64,000 bases of DNA, taken from contig NZ_CP109496.1 in NCBI RefSeq assembly GCF_036231355.1, positions 4,402,001 through 4,466,000 of the forward strand, written 5' to 3'. Origin of the DNA: Streptomyces sp. NBC_01431. Lineage in GTDB: Bacteria > Actinomycetota > Actinomycetes > Streptomycetales > Streptomycetaceae. A program made the translations under genes and the position numbers. Each line of letters begins with the position of its first letter. Position 1 is the first letter of the stretch. A model generated the notes under the pieces. The model saw only the letters and a list, made by a program, of their open reading frames with translations, had not been told where the DNA came from and ran no database searches. Shown in pieces: positions 25,548-33,898 of the stretch.

Positions 25548-26764
25548 ACGGGCCCGACAGGTACGGCAACAGGCAGCCGGGGGACCACGGGGAGCACGGG
25601 AAGAACGGGCCGGACCAGCGGCCCGCGAATGACCTGAACGACCTGACTGGATACGGATTCGTGGACAAGACGCCGGACAAGAACAACACCGGCACCCCTC
25701 CCTACGGCCTGCCGCCGGTCCCGGCGGGGGCGTACTCGCCCGAGGAGCAGGCACTGCGCAGCCTGCTGCACGGCGCGGTCGGTGACCTGACGCCCTCGGA
25801 GGGGGCGCTCGACCATCTGCGCGGCGCGGTGCCCCTGCGCCGGACCCGCAAGCGGCAGGCCGTCGTCGGCTCGGTCGCGGCCGCGCTGCTCGTGGCCACC
25901 GCCGTACCGGCGTTCATCCACGTCGCCAACACCGCGGGCAGCGCGGGCGAGCAGCCCGCCGTCGCCGGGCACGGCGAGCAGGCGTCCGGCACCGGCGGAA
26001 TCCGGACGGGCGACCCGGCGACCGGCGTGCAGGACGGCGATCAGCCCTCCGCGATGGGCACGCCGCCCGGGAAACCCGACGGCAAGGGCATGCCCGCGAC
26101 GCCCGGCAGGGGCACCACCGGCGGCACGGCGGGCGGCGCGACCGGAGTCGGCAGCGGACCCGTGCAGACGAACTCGCCGGCGTGCGGGCCGGACGCGCTG
26201 AGCGTCAAGTCGGCGAGCGTCGGCAAGCCCGACTCCACCGGCAAGGTGTACGGGAGCTTCCGCATCGTCAACGCGTCGAAGAAGCAGTGCGCGATCGGCG
26301 GGGTCGGCAAGTTCAACGTGCAGGCGCAGGGCGCGGCCAACCCCTCGAAGATCACTGTCGTGGAACACGCGGCGGGCGATCCGGCGGCCGGGCTGCCCGA
26401 CCCCTCGCAGGAGACCACGCACCTGGTGCTGAACCCCGCCGCGGCGTACGAGGTGCGGTTCGCGTGGGTGCCCTCGGACACCTGCCCCAAGACGCCGGTC
26501 TCGCCCGGCCCGAGCCCGACGGCGGCCCCCAACGGCAGCACCAGCGGGATCGCCGCGCCGACCACGGCCGGCGGCCGGACGGCGCAGTTCAGCACGGACG
26601 GCGGTACGCCGAGCGCGACGGCGGACGGCACGGTCGCGGTGACCCACGTCGCCGAGCCGGGCGCACCGACCGCGGAGGCGAAGATCCCGAACGCCTGCGC
26701 CGGGACGGTCTACAAGACGGGTGTCCTGGACGCGGCGACGCAGCCGGCCGTCGCCTCGCAGTAG
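25544..26764 (+). CDS. Single-span membrane protein, possible sigma-factor partner
   Basis: A 406-residue protein. A cytoplasmic Pro/Gly-rich N-terminus with a helical ALRSLLHGAVGDLTPSEGALDHLRGAVPLRRTR segment precedes one transmembrane helix (about 105-128, QAVVGSVAAALLVATAVPAF). A large Gly/Thr-rich external part follows, ending in a beta-rich domain with ACGPDALSV and CAIGGVGKF. ATGA overlap with the sigma gene and this topology suggest an anti-sigma-like role, although no ZAS motif is seen. The external part recalls DUF4232-like domains. Confidence 0.7.
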   Translation: MNGPDRYGNRQPGDHGEHGKNGPDQRPANDLNDLTGYGFVDKTPDKNNTGTPPYGLPPVPAGAYSPEEQALRSLLHGAVGDLTPSEGALDHLRGAVPLRRTRKRQAVVGSVAAALLVATAVPAFIHVANTAGSAGEQPAVAGHGEQASGTGGIRTGDPATGVQDGDQPSAMGTPPGKPDGKGMPATPGRGTTGGTAGGATGVGSGPVQTNSPACGPDALSVKSASVGKPDSTGKVYGSFRIVNASKKQCAIGGVGKFNVQAQGAANPSKITVVEHAAGDPAAGLPDPSQETTHLVLNPAAAYEVRFAWVPSDTCPKTPVSPGPSPTAAPNGSTSGIAAPTTAGGRTAQFSTDGGTPSATADGTVAVTHVAEPGAPTAEAKIPNACAGTVYKTGVLDAATQPAVASQ

Positions 26765-26804
26765 CCGCCTGCCCGACCGGCCTGGTGGCTCGCGGCGCTG
26801 CCGG

Positions 26805-27623
26805 TCAGCCGGGAAGCGGTGCCGAGGGGGTCTCGCTGGGGGTGTCCGCCGTGGTGTCCGCGGACGTCGCGTCCGGCTCCGGGGCGAGGCCGAGTTCGGC
26901 GTCCTCCAGGGCTTCCGCCTCGCGCCGCACCAGGCGGAACCACATGAAGACCACGAACCCGGCGAAGACGAACCACTCGCCGGTGTAGCCGAGGTTCTGG
27001 AACGCCTTCAGGTCGAGCCCGCTGTTCTGCGGCGCGGCCGCCGGTACCGGAGTCATCCCGGCGTCGGCGCTGGGCAGCGTCACCCAGGCGTCGTACACCG
27101 GATACGGAACCAGGTTGACCAGGGCCGCCGCGCTGATCATGCCGACCTGGCCCGGCGGGAGGCCGCCCGCCGCGTTCACCCCGTCGGAGCCCGCGTTCTC
27201 GGACGCCTGGAGCTCACCGGTGACGGACACCTCGCCTGCGGGCGGGGCCGGGGCCTTGGTGCCCTTGGGAATCCAGCCCCGCACCACGGGCAGCACCTTG
27301 CCGCCGTCGGTGCGCAGCAGGGTCAGTACGTAGCTGCCGGTCTTGCCGTCGACCTCGCGGCCGGGCACCAGGAACTGCTCGGCGTACCGGCCGCGCGCCG
27401 CGGCCGGGCGGCCGGAGGTGCGCTGGTCCACGGGGAGCAGCGAGGCGAGCGGCTCGGCCTTCCGCGTGGCGGGATCGGGGGCCTTCTCGGCCGCGTTGTG
27501 GGACTGCACGCGGTCCTCGAAGCGGCCCAGCTGCCAGGACCCCATGAAGATGCATACGGGGATGGCGAGCAGGACGAAGACGTGGATTCCCCACCAGCGG
27601 GGTGTGAGCAGGAACCGGTACAC
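26805..27623 (-). CDS. SURF1-family cytochrome oxidase assembly protein
   Basis: A 272-residue membrane protein. Two transmembrane helices bracket the fold: WWGIHVFVLLAIPVCIFMGS near the N-terminus and WFVFAGFVVFMWF near the C-terminus. The intervening external domain carries PVVRGWIPKGTKAP and the conserved GSWQLGRFEDRV. SURF1 helps assemble haem A into cytochrome aa3 oxidase. GTG 27623 follows GGGGGTG. A Thr/Pro-rich tail follows the last helix. Confidence 0.9.
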   Translation of the reverse strand: MYRFLLTPRWWGIHVFVLLAIPVCIFMGSWQLGRFEDRVQSHNAAEKAPDPATRKAEPLASLLPVDQRTSGRPAAARGRYAEQFLVPGREVDGKTGSYVLTLLRTDGGKVLPVVRGWIPKGTKAPAPPAGEVSVTGELQASENAGSDGVNAAGGLPPGQVGMISAAALVNLVPYPVYDAWVTLPSADAGMTPVPAAAPQNSGLDLKAFQNLGYTGEWFVFAGFVVFMWFRLVRREAEALEDAELGLAPEPDATSADTTADTPSETPSAPLPG

Positions 27624-27742
27624 ACCCCCACGGTACGGAATCCTGCCGGGGGGCCGGGCCGCGGGGTGCCCGCGAGTACCCCGGTCTTTGCCCCGGCCCC
27701 CGGGGCTCCGCCCCCGGGCCCCCGCCTCTCACTTCGTCCGCG

Positions 27743-27787
27743 CGCCGTATGTGGCCGCTCGCGCGGTTCCCCGCCCCCTGGCGGGGT
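27743..27787. repeat. Divergent copy of the streptomycete GGAAC element
   Basis: GCGCGGTTCCCCGCCCCCTG matches, with changes, the inverted core found at 11935 and the direct copies at 4761-4959. It lies in the 236 bases between SURF1 and the peptidase gene, both on the minus strand. No other gene is supported there. Confidence 0.6.
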
Positions 27788-27859
27788 TGCTGCCGGGCGG
27801 AGCCCCGGATACGCCTGCAACCCCCCGAGGGCCTCGGGAAAGGACGGGGTGGAGAAGAA

Positions 27860-29665
27860 TCAGCCCGGCAGGTGTCGCGCCGCGAAGTCCAGCTCCAGGC
27901 GGACCTGCTTGATGCGCTCCTCCACGACCAGCGACCCGTGCCCGGCGTCGTACCGGTACACCTCATGGGTCGCCCCCCGCTCGGCGAGGCGGTCCACGTA
28001 GTTCTCCACCTGCCGGATCGGGCAGCGCGGATCGTTGACGCCCGCCGAGATGTAGACGGGCGCCTTCACCGCGTCGACGTACGTGAGCGGCGAGGACGCC
28101 GTGAAACGCTCCGGCACCTCCTCCGGTGTGCCGCCGAGCAGCGTGCGGTCCATCGCCTTCAGCGCCTCCATCTCGTCGTGGTAGGCCGTGACGTAGTCCG
28201 CGACCGGCACCGCCGCGAGTCCCAGCGCCCACGCCTGCGGCTGTGTGCCGAGGCCGAGCAGGGTGAGGTAGCCGCCCCAGGATCCGCCCGCCAGGACGAG
28301 GCGCGCGGGGTCGGCCAGACCCGAGGAGACGGCCCAGTCGCGGACCGCCGCGATGTCTTCGAGCTCGATGAGTCCGACCCGGTGCTTGAGCGCGTCGGTC
28401 CACTCCCGCCCGTACCCCGTCGAGCCGCGGTAGTTGACCCGGATCACCGCGTAGCCGTGGTCCACCCAGGCAGCCGGGCCCGAGGCGAACGCGTCGCTGT
28501 CGTGCCAGGTCGGACCGCCGTGGATCTCGAAGACGGTGGGGAAGGGGCCCTCGCCGGCCGGGCGCTGGACCAGGGCGTGGATGCGGCCGCCGGGCCCTTC
28601 CACCCAGACGTCCTGCACCGGGACGGAGGCGGGCGCCTTGAAGCTGGGGGTCCCCCCTGCTCCTTCAGAGCTTGGGGGAGGATCGAGGACGACCTCGCCC
28701 GTCGTGGAGCGCACCTCGGAGGGGCTGGCCGCCGACGACCACAGGTACTCCACCGTGCCGTCGGGCCGGGCCGTCGCCCCCGACACCGAGCCGGCCGGGG
28801 TGTCGATCTCGATCAGCGAACGCGTCGCCAGATCGAAGCGGAACAGGCTGCTGCGGGCCTCGAAGCCGTGGACGACGAGCAGCCCCGAGCCGTCCGGGTA
28901 CCACTCGGCGGACACGTCGCCCGGCAGGTCGAGCGCGAGGTCGGTCTCCTCGCCGGAGGCCACGTCCCAGATCATCGGCTCCCAGCGGCCGCGGCGCTGG
29001 TGCGCGACGAGCAGCCGGGTGTCGCCCGTCAGCGGCGCGAACCCGAGGATTTCCAGGCCGAGTTCATCGGTGCCGCCCTTGGTGTCGTCGAGCTCGGCGA
29101 CCGTCGAGCCGTCCGGGCGCACCACGCGCAGCGCGGAGTGCATCGCGTCGCCGTGCTCGGTGTGCTCGATGGCGATCAGCGTCCCGTCGTGGGAGAGGTC
29201 GCCCACGCCCGCCGACTCGCGGTGCCGGTAGATCTCGACCGGGGCGGAGCCGGGGCGGGCGACGTGGATCGTCGTGCCGTCCTCGTCGGTGGAGCGGCCG
29301 ACCACCGCCGTGCCGTCCCGGCCGAGCGCGAGGCCCGCCGGGTAGGACGGTTCGAGACCGGGCACGGCCGGCTCGTCGTCGCCGCCCCCGAACGGCTGGC
29401 GCTGCCACACGCCGAACTCGTCGCCGTCCGTGTCGCTGAACCACCAGATCCACTCGCCGTCCGGCGTCAGCACGCCGTCGGTCGTCCCGTTCGGGCGGTC
29501 GGTGGCCCGGCGCTGCGCGCCGGTGGTGCGGTCCCATGCGTACAACTCGTACGTCCCTGTCGCGTTCGACACGAACAGCGAGCGGTCCGGGGCGTCCTCC
29601 GCCCAGTCGGGGAGCCCCACCCGGGGCGCCCTGAACCGCTTCTCCCAATCCGGCATCTCGTTCAT
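27860..29665 (-). CDS. S9-family prolyl oligopeptidase-like peptidase
   Basis: A 601-residue serine peptidase. An N-terminal beta-propeller (about 1-340, with repeated DG-x-WIWW and RPDG motifs) precedes the alpha/beta-hydrolase. The triad is S462 in GGSWGGY, D545 in GVNDPRCP and H576 in DAGHGS. No signal peptide is seen, so it is probably cytoplasmic and trims short peptides. ATG 29665 follows GGGG. A GC-rich dispersed repeat at 28643-28680 is inserted in frame between the propeller and the hydrolase domain. Confidence 0.92.
   Translation of the reverse strand: MNEMPDWEKRFRAPRVGLPDWAEDAPDRSLFVSNATGTYELYAWDRTTGAQRRATDRPNGTTDGVLTPDGEWIWWFSDTDGDEFGVWQRQPFGGGDDEPAVPGLEPSYPAGLALGRDGTAVVGRSTDEDGTTIHVARPGSAPVEIYRHRESAGVGDLSHDGTLIAIEHTEHGDAMHSALRVVRPDGSTVAELDDTKGGTDELGLEILGFAPLTGDTRLLVAHQRRGRWEPMIWDVASGEETDLALDLPGDVSAEWYPDGSGLLVVHGFEARSSLFRFDLATRSLIEIDTPAGSVSGATARPDGTVEYLWSSAASPSEVRSTTGEVVLDPPPSSEGAGGTPSFKAPASVPVQDVWVEGPGGRIHALVQRPAGEGPFPTVFEIHGGPTWHDSDAFASGPAAWVDHGYAVIRVNYRGSTGYGREWTDALKHRVGLIELEDIAAVRDWAVSSGLADPARLVLAGGSWGGYLTLLGLGTQPQAWALGLAAVPVADYVTAYHDEMEALKAMDRTLLGGTPEEVPERFTASSPLTYVDAVKAPVYISAGVNDPRCPIRQVENYVDRLAERGATHEVYRYDAGHGSLVVEERIKQVRLELDFAARHLPG
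28643..28680. repeat. In-frame dispersed repeat inside the S9 peptidase
   Basis: CTGGGGGTCCCCCC and GCTTGGGGGAG flank a short centre, so the stretch is partly self-complementary. I recall the same motif as an abundant short repeat of Streptomyces genomes. Here it encodes a Pro/Ser/Gly-rich stretch (PPPSSEGAGGTPS) in the interdomain loop and keeps the frame open. Confidence 0.7.
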
Positions 29666-29756
29666 GACCCCATCATGCTCCGTGGCACCGACAGCCCGTC
29701 CGCGTCCCCCCGAGCCTGTGGACAACTCATGGCGGACCTCGGTCAAGGCCGGGGAT

Positions 29757-30719
29757 TCAGCGGCCCAGCAGTTCCACGAAACGGTCCATGTCGACGTTGC
29801 CACCGCTGATGATCACGCCCACCCGCTTGCCGCGGTAGCGCTCCGCGAGGTCGCGGGCCGCCGCGAGGCCCAGACAGCCCGTCGGCTCGACGACCATCTT
29901 CATGTGGGTCGCGAACAGCCGCATGCAGTCGACGAGTTGGGCATCGGTGGCCGTCACGATGTCCGTCACGCGGTCGCGGATCACCGGGAAGGGGTGGGCG
30001 CCCAGGTGCTGGGTCTGGGCGCCGTCGGCGATGGTCGCCGGGGTGTCGATGTGGACGACGGAGCCCGCGCGCAGGGACCGGCGGCCGTCGTCGCCCGCCT
30101 CCGGCTCGACCCCGTACACCTCGCACGACGGCGCGAGCGCGCCCGCCGACAGCAGGGTGCCCGACAGCAGCCCGCCGCCGCCGAGCGGCACGAACAGCGC
30201 GTCGAGCGGGCCGGTCTCCTCGAAGAGCTCCTTGGCGGCGGTGCCCTGGCCGGCCATCACGTGGGGGTGGTCGTAGGGCGGGATCAGCGTCAGGCCGCGC
30301 TCGGCGGCCAGCGCCCGCCCGATGGCCTCGCGGTCCTCGGTGTAGCGGTCGTACAGGACCACGTCCGCCCCGTACCCGCGGGTGGCGGCGAGCTTGCCGG
30401 CGGGGGCGTCGTGCGGCATGACGATGGTCGCGGGGATGCCGAGCAGGGCCGCGGACAGCGCCACGGCCTGGGCGTGGTTGCCGGAGGAGTAGGCGACCAC
30501 GCCCGCGCGGCGCTGCTCGGCGGTGAACCGCGACAGCGCGTTGAAGGCGCCGCGGAACTTGAACGCCCCCATGCGCTGGAGGTTCTCGCACTTGAAGTAG
30601 AGGCTCAGACCCAGCTCGGCGTCGGTGAGCCGCGAGGTCAGGACCGGGGTGCGGTGGGCGTGCGGGGAGATCCGCTCGTGCGCGCGGACCACATCGTCGT
30701 ATGTCGGCAGCTGCTCCAT
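29757..30719 (-). CDS. Threonine dehydratase-like PLP enzyme
   Basis: A 320-residue fold-type-II PLP enzyme. The Schiff-base lysine lies in GAFKFRGA, the asparagine loop is SSGNHAQ and the phosphate loop is LGGGGLLSG. These define threonine/serine dehydratases and serine racemases. It lacks the C-terminal ACT regulatory domain of biosynthetic IlvA, so it is the short catabolic form that turns threonine or serine into 2-oxo acids and ammonia. ATG 30719 follows GAAGG. Confidence 0.92.
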   Translation of the reverse strand: MEQLPTYDDVVRAHERISPHAHRTPVLTSRLTDAELGLSLYFKCENLQRMGAFKFRGAFNALSRFTAEQRRAGVVAYSSGNHAQAVALSAALLGIPATIVMPHDAPAGKLAATRGYGADVVLYDRYTEDREAIGRALAAERGLTLIPPYDHPHVMAGQGTAAKELFEETGPLDALFVPLGGGGLLSGTLLSAGALAPSCEVYGVEPEAGDDGRRSLRAGSVVHIDTPATIADGAQTQHLGAHPFPVIRDRVTDIVTATDAQLVDCMRLFATHMKMVVEPTGCLGLAAARDLAERYRGKRVGVIISGGNVDMDRFVELLGR

Positions 30720-30738
30720 GCCTTCGGAGCGTACGGGG

Positions 30739-31017
30739 CTACTGTGCCGGGTGCGGAGGCGTGTCCGTGGGGGTCTGGGCCGCGGTCTGGGCCGCGGTCT
30801 GGACCGGGGCCGCGGCCGGGGTCACCTGCGGGGTGGCGGCAGCGGGCGCGGGTCCCTTGTCGTCCTCGCGCATCGCCTTGGTCTCGCTCTTGAGGATGCG
30901 CAGGGACTTCCCCAGCGCACGTGCCGTGTCAGGCAGCTTCTTGGAGCCGAACAGCAGGATCAGTACTACGGCCACGATCAGCAGATGCCAGGGCTCCAGC
31001 CCATTGCGCAGGAACAT
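30739..31017 (-). CDS. TatA/E-family twin-arginine translocase subunit
   Basis: A 92-residue protein with a short N-terminal transmembrane helix (LEPWHLLIVAVVLILLFGSKKLPDTARALGKSL), the FGSKKLPD hinge and an amphipathic helix typical of TatA/TatE. A Pro/Ala/Thr-rich tail follows. It would form the pore for folded twin-arginine substrates. ATG 31017 follows GAAGGA. No tatC is adjacent, so it is a stand-alone paralogue. Divergent from the LCP gene. Confidence 0.92.
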   Translation of the reverse strand: MFLRNGLEPWHLLIVAVVLILLFGSKKLPDTARALGKSLRILKSETKAMREDDKGPAPAAATPQVTPAAAPVQTAAQTAAQTPTDTPPHPAQ

Positions 31018-31191
31018 CCCGCCGTCCTTCCTCGTTCGCGTCCTACAGCCGTTTTCGTCCAGCCGTTTTCGTCGCACGGCTGGGGCTGATGTCTCTCAGT
31101 GAGACTTGCTACATTGCGCAACTGTACAACCAGAGCGTGCGACTCACCGTCTCCTCTACAGAAGAGGCGTACCTGAGGGATGAGGGGTCCG

Positions 31192-32709
31192 ATGGCCGGC
31201 AGCCACAAAGCGGGAGCAAGCAGGCGTGAGGGTGGCGGCGCCGCCGCACCGCGGCGCCGCGGCAAACGCAGCCGTGCCCGTATCGCCGGGGTCACCGCGC
31301 TCTCGGTCGTCGTCCTCGCGGTCGCCGGCGGTGGCTGGGTCTACTTCCAGCTGAACGGCAACATCAAGACCTTCGACGACGGCGGCGTCTCCGCGGAGCG
31401 CCCCGCTGCCTCCACCAAGGGCTCGAACGTCCTGGTCATCGGCTCGGACACGCGCTCCGGCGACAACGCCCAGTACGGCCACGGCACCGGCGACATCGGC
31501 CGCTCGGACACCGCGTTCCTGATGCACGTGTACGCCGACCAGAAGCATGCCGTCGCCGTCTCCATACCCCGCGACTCCCTGGTCGACATACCCCCGTGCA
31601 AGCTGCCGAACGGCAGCTGGACCACCACCAAGCACGGTGTGATGTTCAACTCGGCGTTCGAGGTGGGTGAGACGGTGCAGGGCAACCCGGCCTGCACCCA
31701 GAACACCGTCGAGAAGCTGACCGGGCTGCGCGTCGACCACACCGTGGTCGTCGACTTCGCGGGCTTCTCGAAGATGACGGAGGCCGTCGGCGGCGTCCAG
31801 GTCTGCGTCCCCAACGACGTCTACCAGGGCGACCTCAACCCCAACCTGCACCACAAGGGCAGCCTGATCTTCGCCAAGGGTCCGCAGACCGTGGCCGGCC
31901 AGAAGGCCCTGGACTACGTGCGCATCCGGCACGGCATCGGCGACGGCTCCGACATAGGCCGGATCCAGCGCCAGCAGGCCTTCGTCGGCAGCCTGATAAA
32001 GAAGGTGAAGGGCAACGGCCTGGACCCGACCAGCCTGCTGCCGCTCGCCAGCGCCGCCACCAAGTCCATGACCGTCGACTCGGGCCTCGGCTCCGCGGAC
32101 AAGCTGATCTCGTTCGCGATGTCCATGAAGGACATCGATCTGCACAACACCAAGTTCGTGACCCTGCCCTGGCGCTACGAGGGCGCGCGCGTCGCGGTCG
32201 TCAAGCCGGAGGCGGACGCCTTGTTCGCCGCGCTGCGCGCGGACCGCACCGTCGACGGCCAGGACGCGGGGGCGAAGGGCGCGAGCGCCTCGCCGAGCCC
32301 GTCCGCCTCGGCCGGCGCCCCGGGCGCCGCCGGGCAGGGCATCGCGGTCGCCGTCTACAACGGCACCGTCGCCAAGGGCCTGGCCGGCAAGGTCGCCGAT
32401 TCGCTGAAGGCGTCGGGCTTCACCGTGACCGGCGCCACCACTGCCGCCACCCACGACTACACGCACACCGTCATCGAGTACGGCGCGAACGACGAGGCGA
32501 AGGCCAACACGCTCGCCACGCACTTCCCCGGCGCACTGCTGCGCAAGTCGAAGGCGCCCGGTCTCAGTGTCATCGTCGGCACGAAGTACGAGGAGAGCGG
32601 CGGGGGCACGAGCTCCGCGCCCAGCGCGCCCGCCGCGGTGCCCTCGTCGGTCGCCGACAAGGCCCGCTCGGCCGACGACAACATCTGCTCGAACCTCTCC
32701 TACGGGTAA
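31192..32709 (+). CDS. LytR-CpsA-Psr (LCP) family cell-wall glycopolymer transferase
   Basis: A 505-residue membrane protein. A basic N-terminus and one transmembrane helix (about 32-52) are followed by the LCP catalytic domain. NVLVIGSDTRSG holds a conserved Asp/Arg motif, IGRSDTAFLMHV and AVSIPRDSLVDIP hold the Arg/Asp cluster, and DYVRIRHGIGDGSDIGR follows. A linker leads to a C-terminal LytR_C domain (AVAVYNGTVAKGLAGKVADSL). LCP enzymes attach teichoic-type polymers to peptidoglycan. ATG 31192 was preferred to 31180 because of the GAGGGG spacing. Its last codons and stop are duplicated just downstream. Confidence 0.93.
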   Translation: MAGSHKAGASRREGGGAAAPRRRGKRSRARIAGVTALSVVVLAVAGGGWVYFQLNGNIKTFDDGGVSAERPAASTKGSNVLVIGSDTRSGDNAQYGHGTGDIGRSDTAFLMHVYADQKHAVAVSIPRDSLVDIPPCKLPNGSWTTTKHGVMFNSAFEVGETVQGNPACTQNTVEKLTGLRVDHTVVVDFAGFSKMTEAVGGVQVCVPNDVYQGDLNPNLHHKGSLIFAKGPQTVAGQKALDYVRIRHGIGDGSDIGRIQRQQAFVGSLIKKVKGNGLDPTSLLPLASAATKSMTVDSGLGSADKLISFAMSMKDIDLHNTKFVTLPWRYEGARVAVVKPEADALFAALRADRTVDGQDAGAKGASASPSPSASAGAPGAAGQGIAVAVYNGTVAKGLAGKVADSLKASGFTVTGATTAATHDYTHTVIEYGANDEAKANTLATHFPGALLRKSKAPGLSVIVGTKYEESGGGTSSAPSAPAAVPSSVADKARSADDNICSNLSYG

Positions 32710-32731
32710 CTCGAACCCCTCCTACGGGTAA
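32688..32731 (+). repeat. 22-bp tandem duplication at the LCP gene end
   Basis: The last 22 bases of the LCP gene, including TAA, occur twice in tandem with one difference (units 32688-32709 and 32710-32731, each ending CTCCTACGGGTAA). The second copy lies after the stop. Confidence 0.92.
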
Positions 32732-32760
32732 GGCGGGGCCGGGGCCGCCCCCGCCCCGCC
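32732..32760. terminator. GC-rich bidirectional terminator between LCP and rppA
   Basis: GGCGGGG pairs with CCCCGCC around an inner GGGG/CCCC stem and a CCG loop. The hairpin lies between the convergent LCP and RppA genes. There is no T-tract, as usual in Streptomyces. Confidence 0.6.
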
Positions 32761-32774
32761 CACCGAGCGGGATC

Positions 32775-33869
32775 TCAACCGCGTACGGCTGCCACCTCGC
32801 GGACCGGGGGCAGCCGCGGCTCGTCCGCGCGCCAGCGGCCCACGCCCATTTCCGCCGTGATGCCGGGGCCGAAGCCGGCGATCAGGCCGCGGGCGCCCTG
32901 CGTCATGCCGCCCTCGGCGAAGAGCCTGGCCAGGGCGTCGAAGACCACCGAGCTCGCGATGTTGCCGCGTTCGGTCAGGGTGTTGCGGCTGAAGCGGAAC
33001 ATCTCCGGGCCGAGCCCGAGGAAGCGGCACAGGTCGTCCAGGATGCGCGGGCCGCCCGCGTGCACGATGTAGAAGTCGAGCTCGCCGACCTCCCAATCGT
33101 GGTCCGCGGCAAGGGACTTGAGGGCCGGGGCGAGCATTTCCATGGTGCCCGGGACGCGTTTGTCGAGCTGGAAGTGGAAGCCCGTCTCGCGCACGGCGTA
33201 CGAGATCCAGTTCTCGGTGTCCGGCACCAGGTGCGAGGCGTTCCGCTCCATCCGCATGCCGGTGCCGCCGTCGCCCCGTACGACCGCGGCCGAAAGGGCG
33301 TCGCCGAACAGGCCGTTGGAGAGCAGTGAGCCCACGCCGATGTCGGTGGGCTGGTAGAGCAGCGAGCAGAACTCGCACGAGACGATCAGCACGTTGGAGC
33401 CCGGGTAGGCGGTGCAGAAGTCGTGCGCGCGGTTGATCGCGGCGCCGCCCGCCGCGCAGCCGAGCTGGGCGATGGGCAACTGTCTGGTGTCGGTGCGAAA
33501 GCCCATCGTGTTGATGAGCCAGGCGGTCAGCGAGGGCATCATGAAGCCCGTGCACGACACGTAGACGATCAGGTCGATGTCCACCGTCTCGACCTCGGCG
33601 TACGCGAGGGCGCGGCGCACCACCTCGGGCACCCGGGCCTTCGCCTCGACCTCGTACACGCGGTTGCGGCGCTCGAAGCCGGGATGGCTCAGGGTCTCTT
33701 CCAGGGGCTGGACGAGGTGGCGGGTCAGGACGCCGGTGTTCTCGATCAGTCGCAGTACGAGATCGCGCTGGGGGTGCTCGGCGTGCGTCTCGCGCGCGAG
33801 CGCCAGGGTCTGCTCCTGGGTGATGACGTGGTCGGGCACGGCGACCGCCGGTCGGCACAGGGTGGCCAT
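32775..33869 (-). CDS. rppA: Type III polyketide synthase, 1,3,6,8-tetrahydroxynaphthalene synthase
   Basis: A 364-residue RppA-type enzyme. The catalytic triad falls at C138 (LGCAAGG), H270 (YIVHAGGP) and N303 (RGNIASS), the residue numbers known for RppA. It condenses five malonyl-CoA units to tetrahydroxynaphthalene, which oxidises to flaviolin and melanin-like pigments. ATG 33869 follows GAAGGGAAG. It lies 29 bases after the P450 gene, so the two form an operon with the P450 first. Confidence 0.95.
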   Translation of the reverse strand: MATLCRPAVAVPDHVITQEQTLALARETHAEHPQRDLVLRLIENTGVLTRHLVQPLEETLSHPGFERRNRVYEVEAKARVPEVVRRALAYAEVETVDIDLIVYVSCTGFMMPSLTAWLINTMGFRTDTRQLPIAQLGCAAGGAAINRAHDFCTAYPGSNVLIVSCEFCSLLYQPTDIGVGSLLSNGLFGDALSAAVVRGDGGTGMRMERNASHLVPDTENWISYAVRETGFHFQLDKRVPGTMEMLAPALKSLAADHDWEVGELDFYIVHAGGPRILDDLCRFLGLGPEMFRFSRNTLTERGNIASSVVFDALARLFAEGGMTQGARGLIAGFGPGITAEMGVGRWRADEPRLPPVREVAAVRG

Positions 33870-33898
33870 CGAACTTCCCTTCTTCGGTGGACGGTTGG

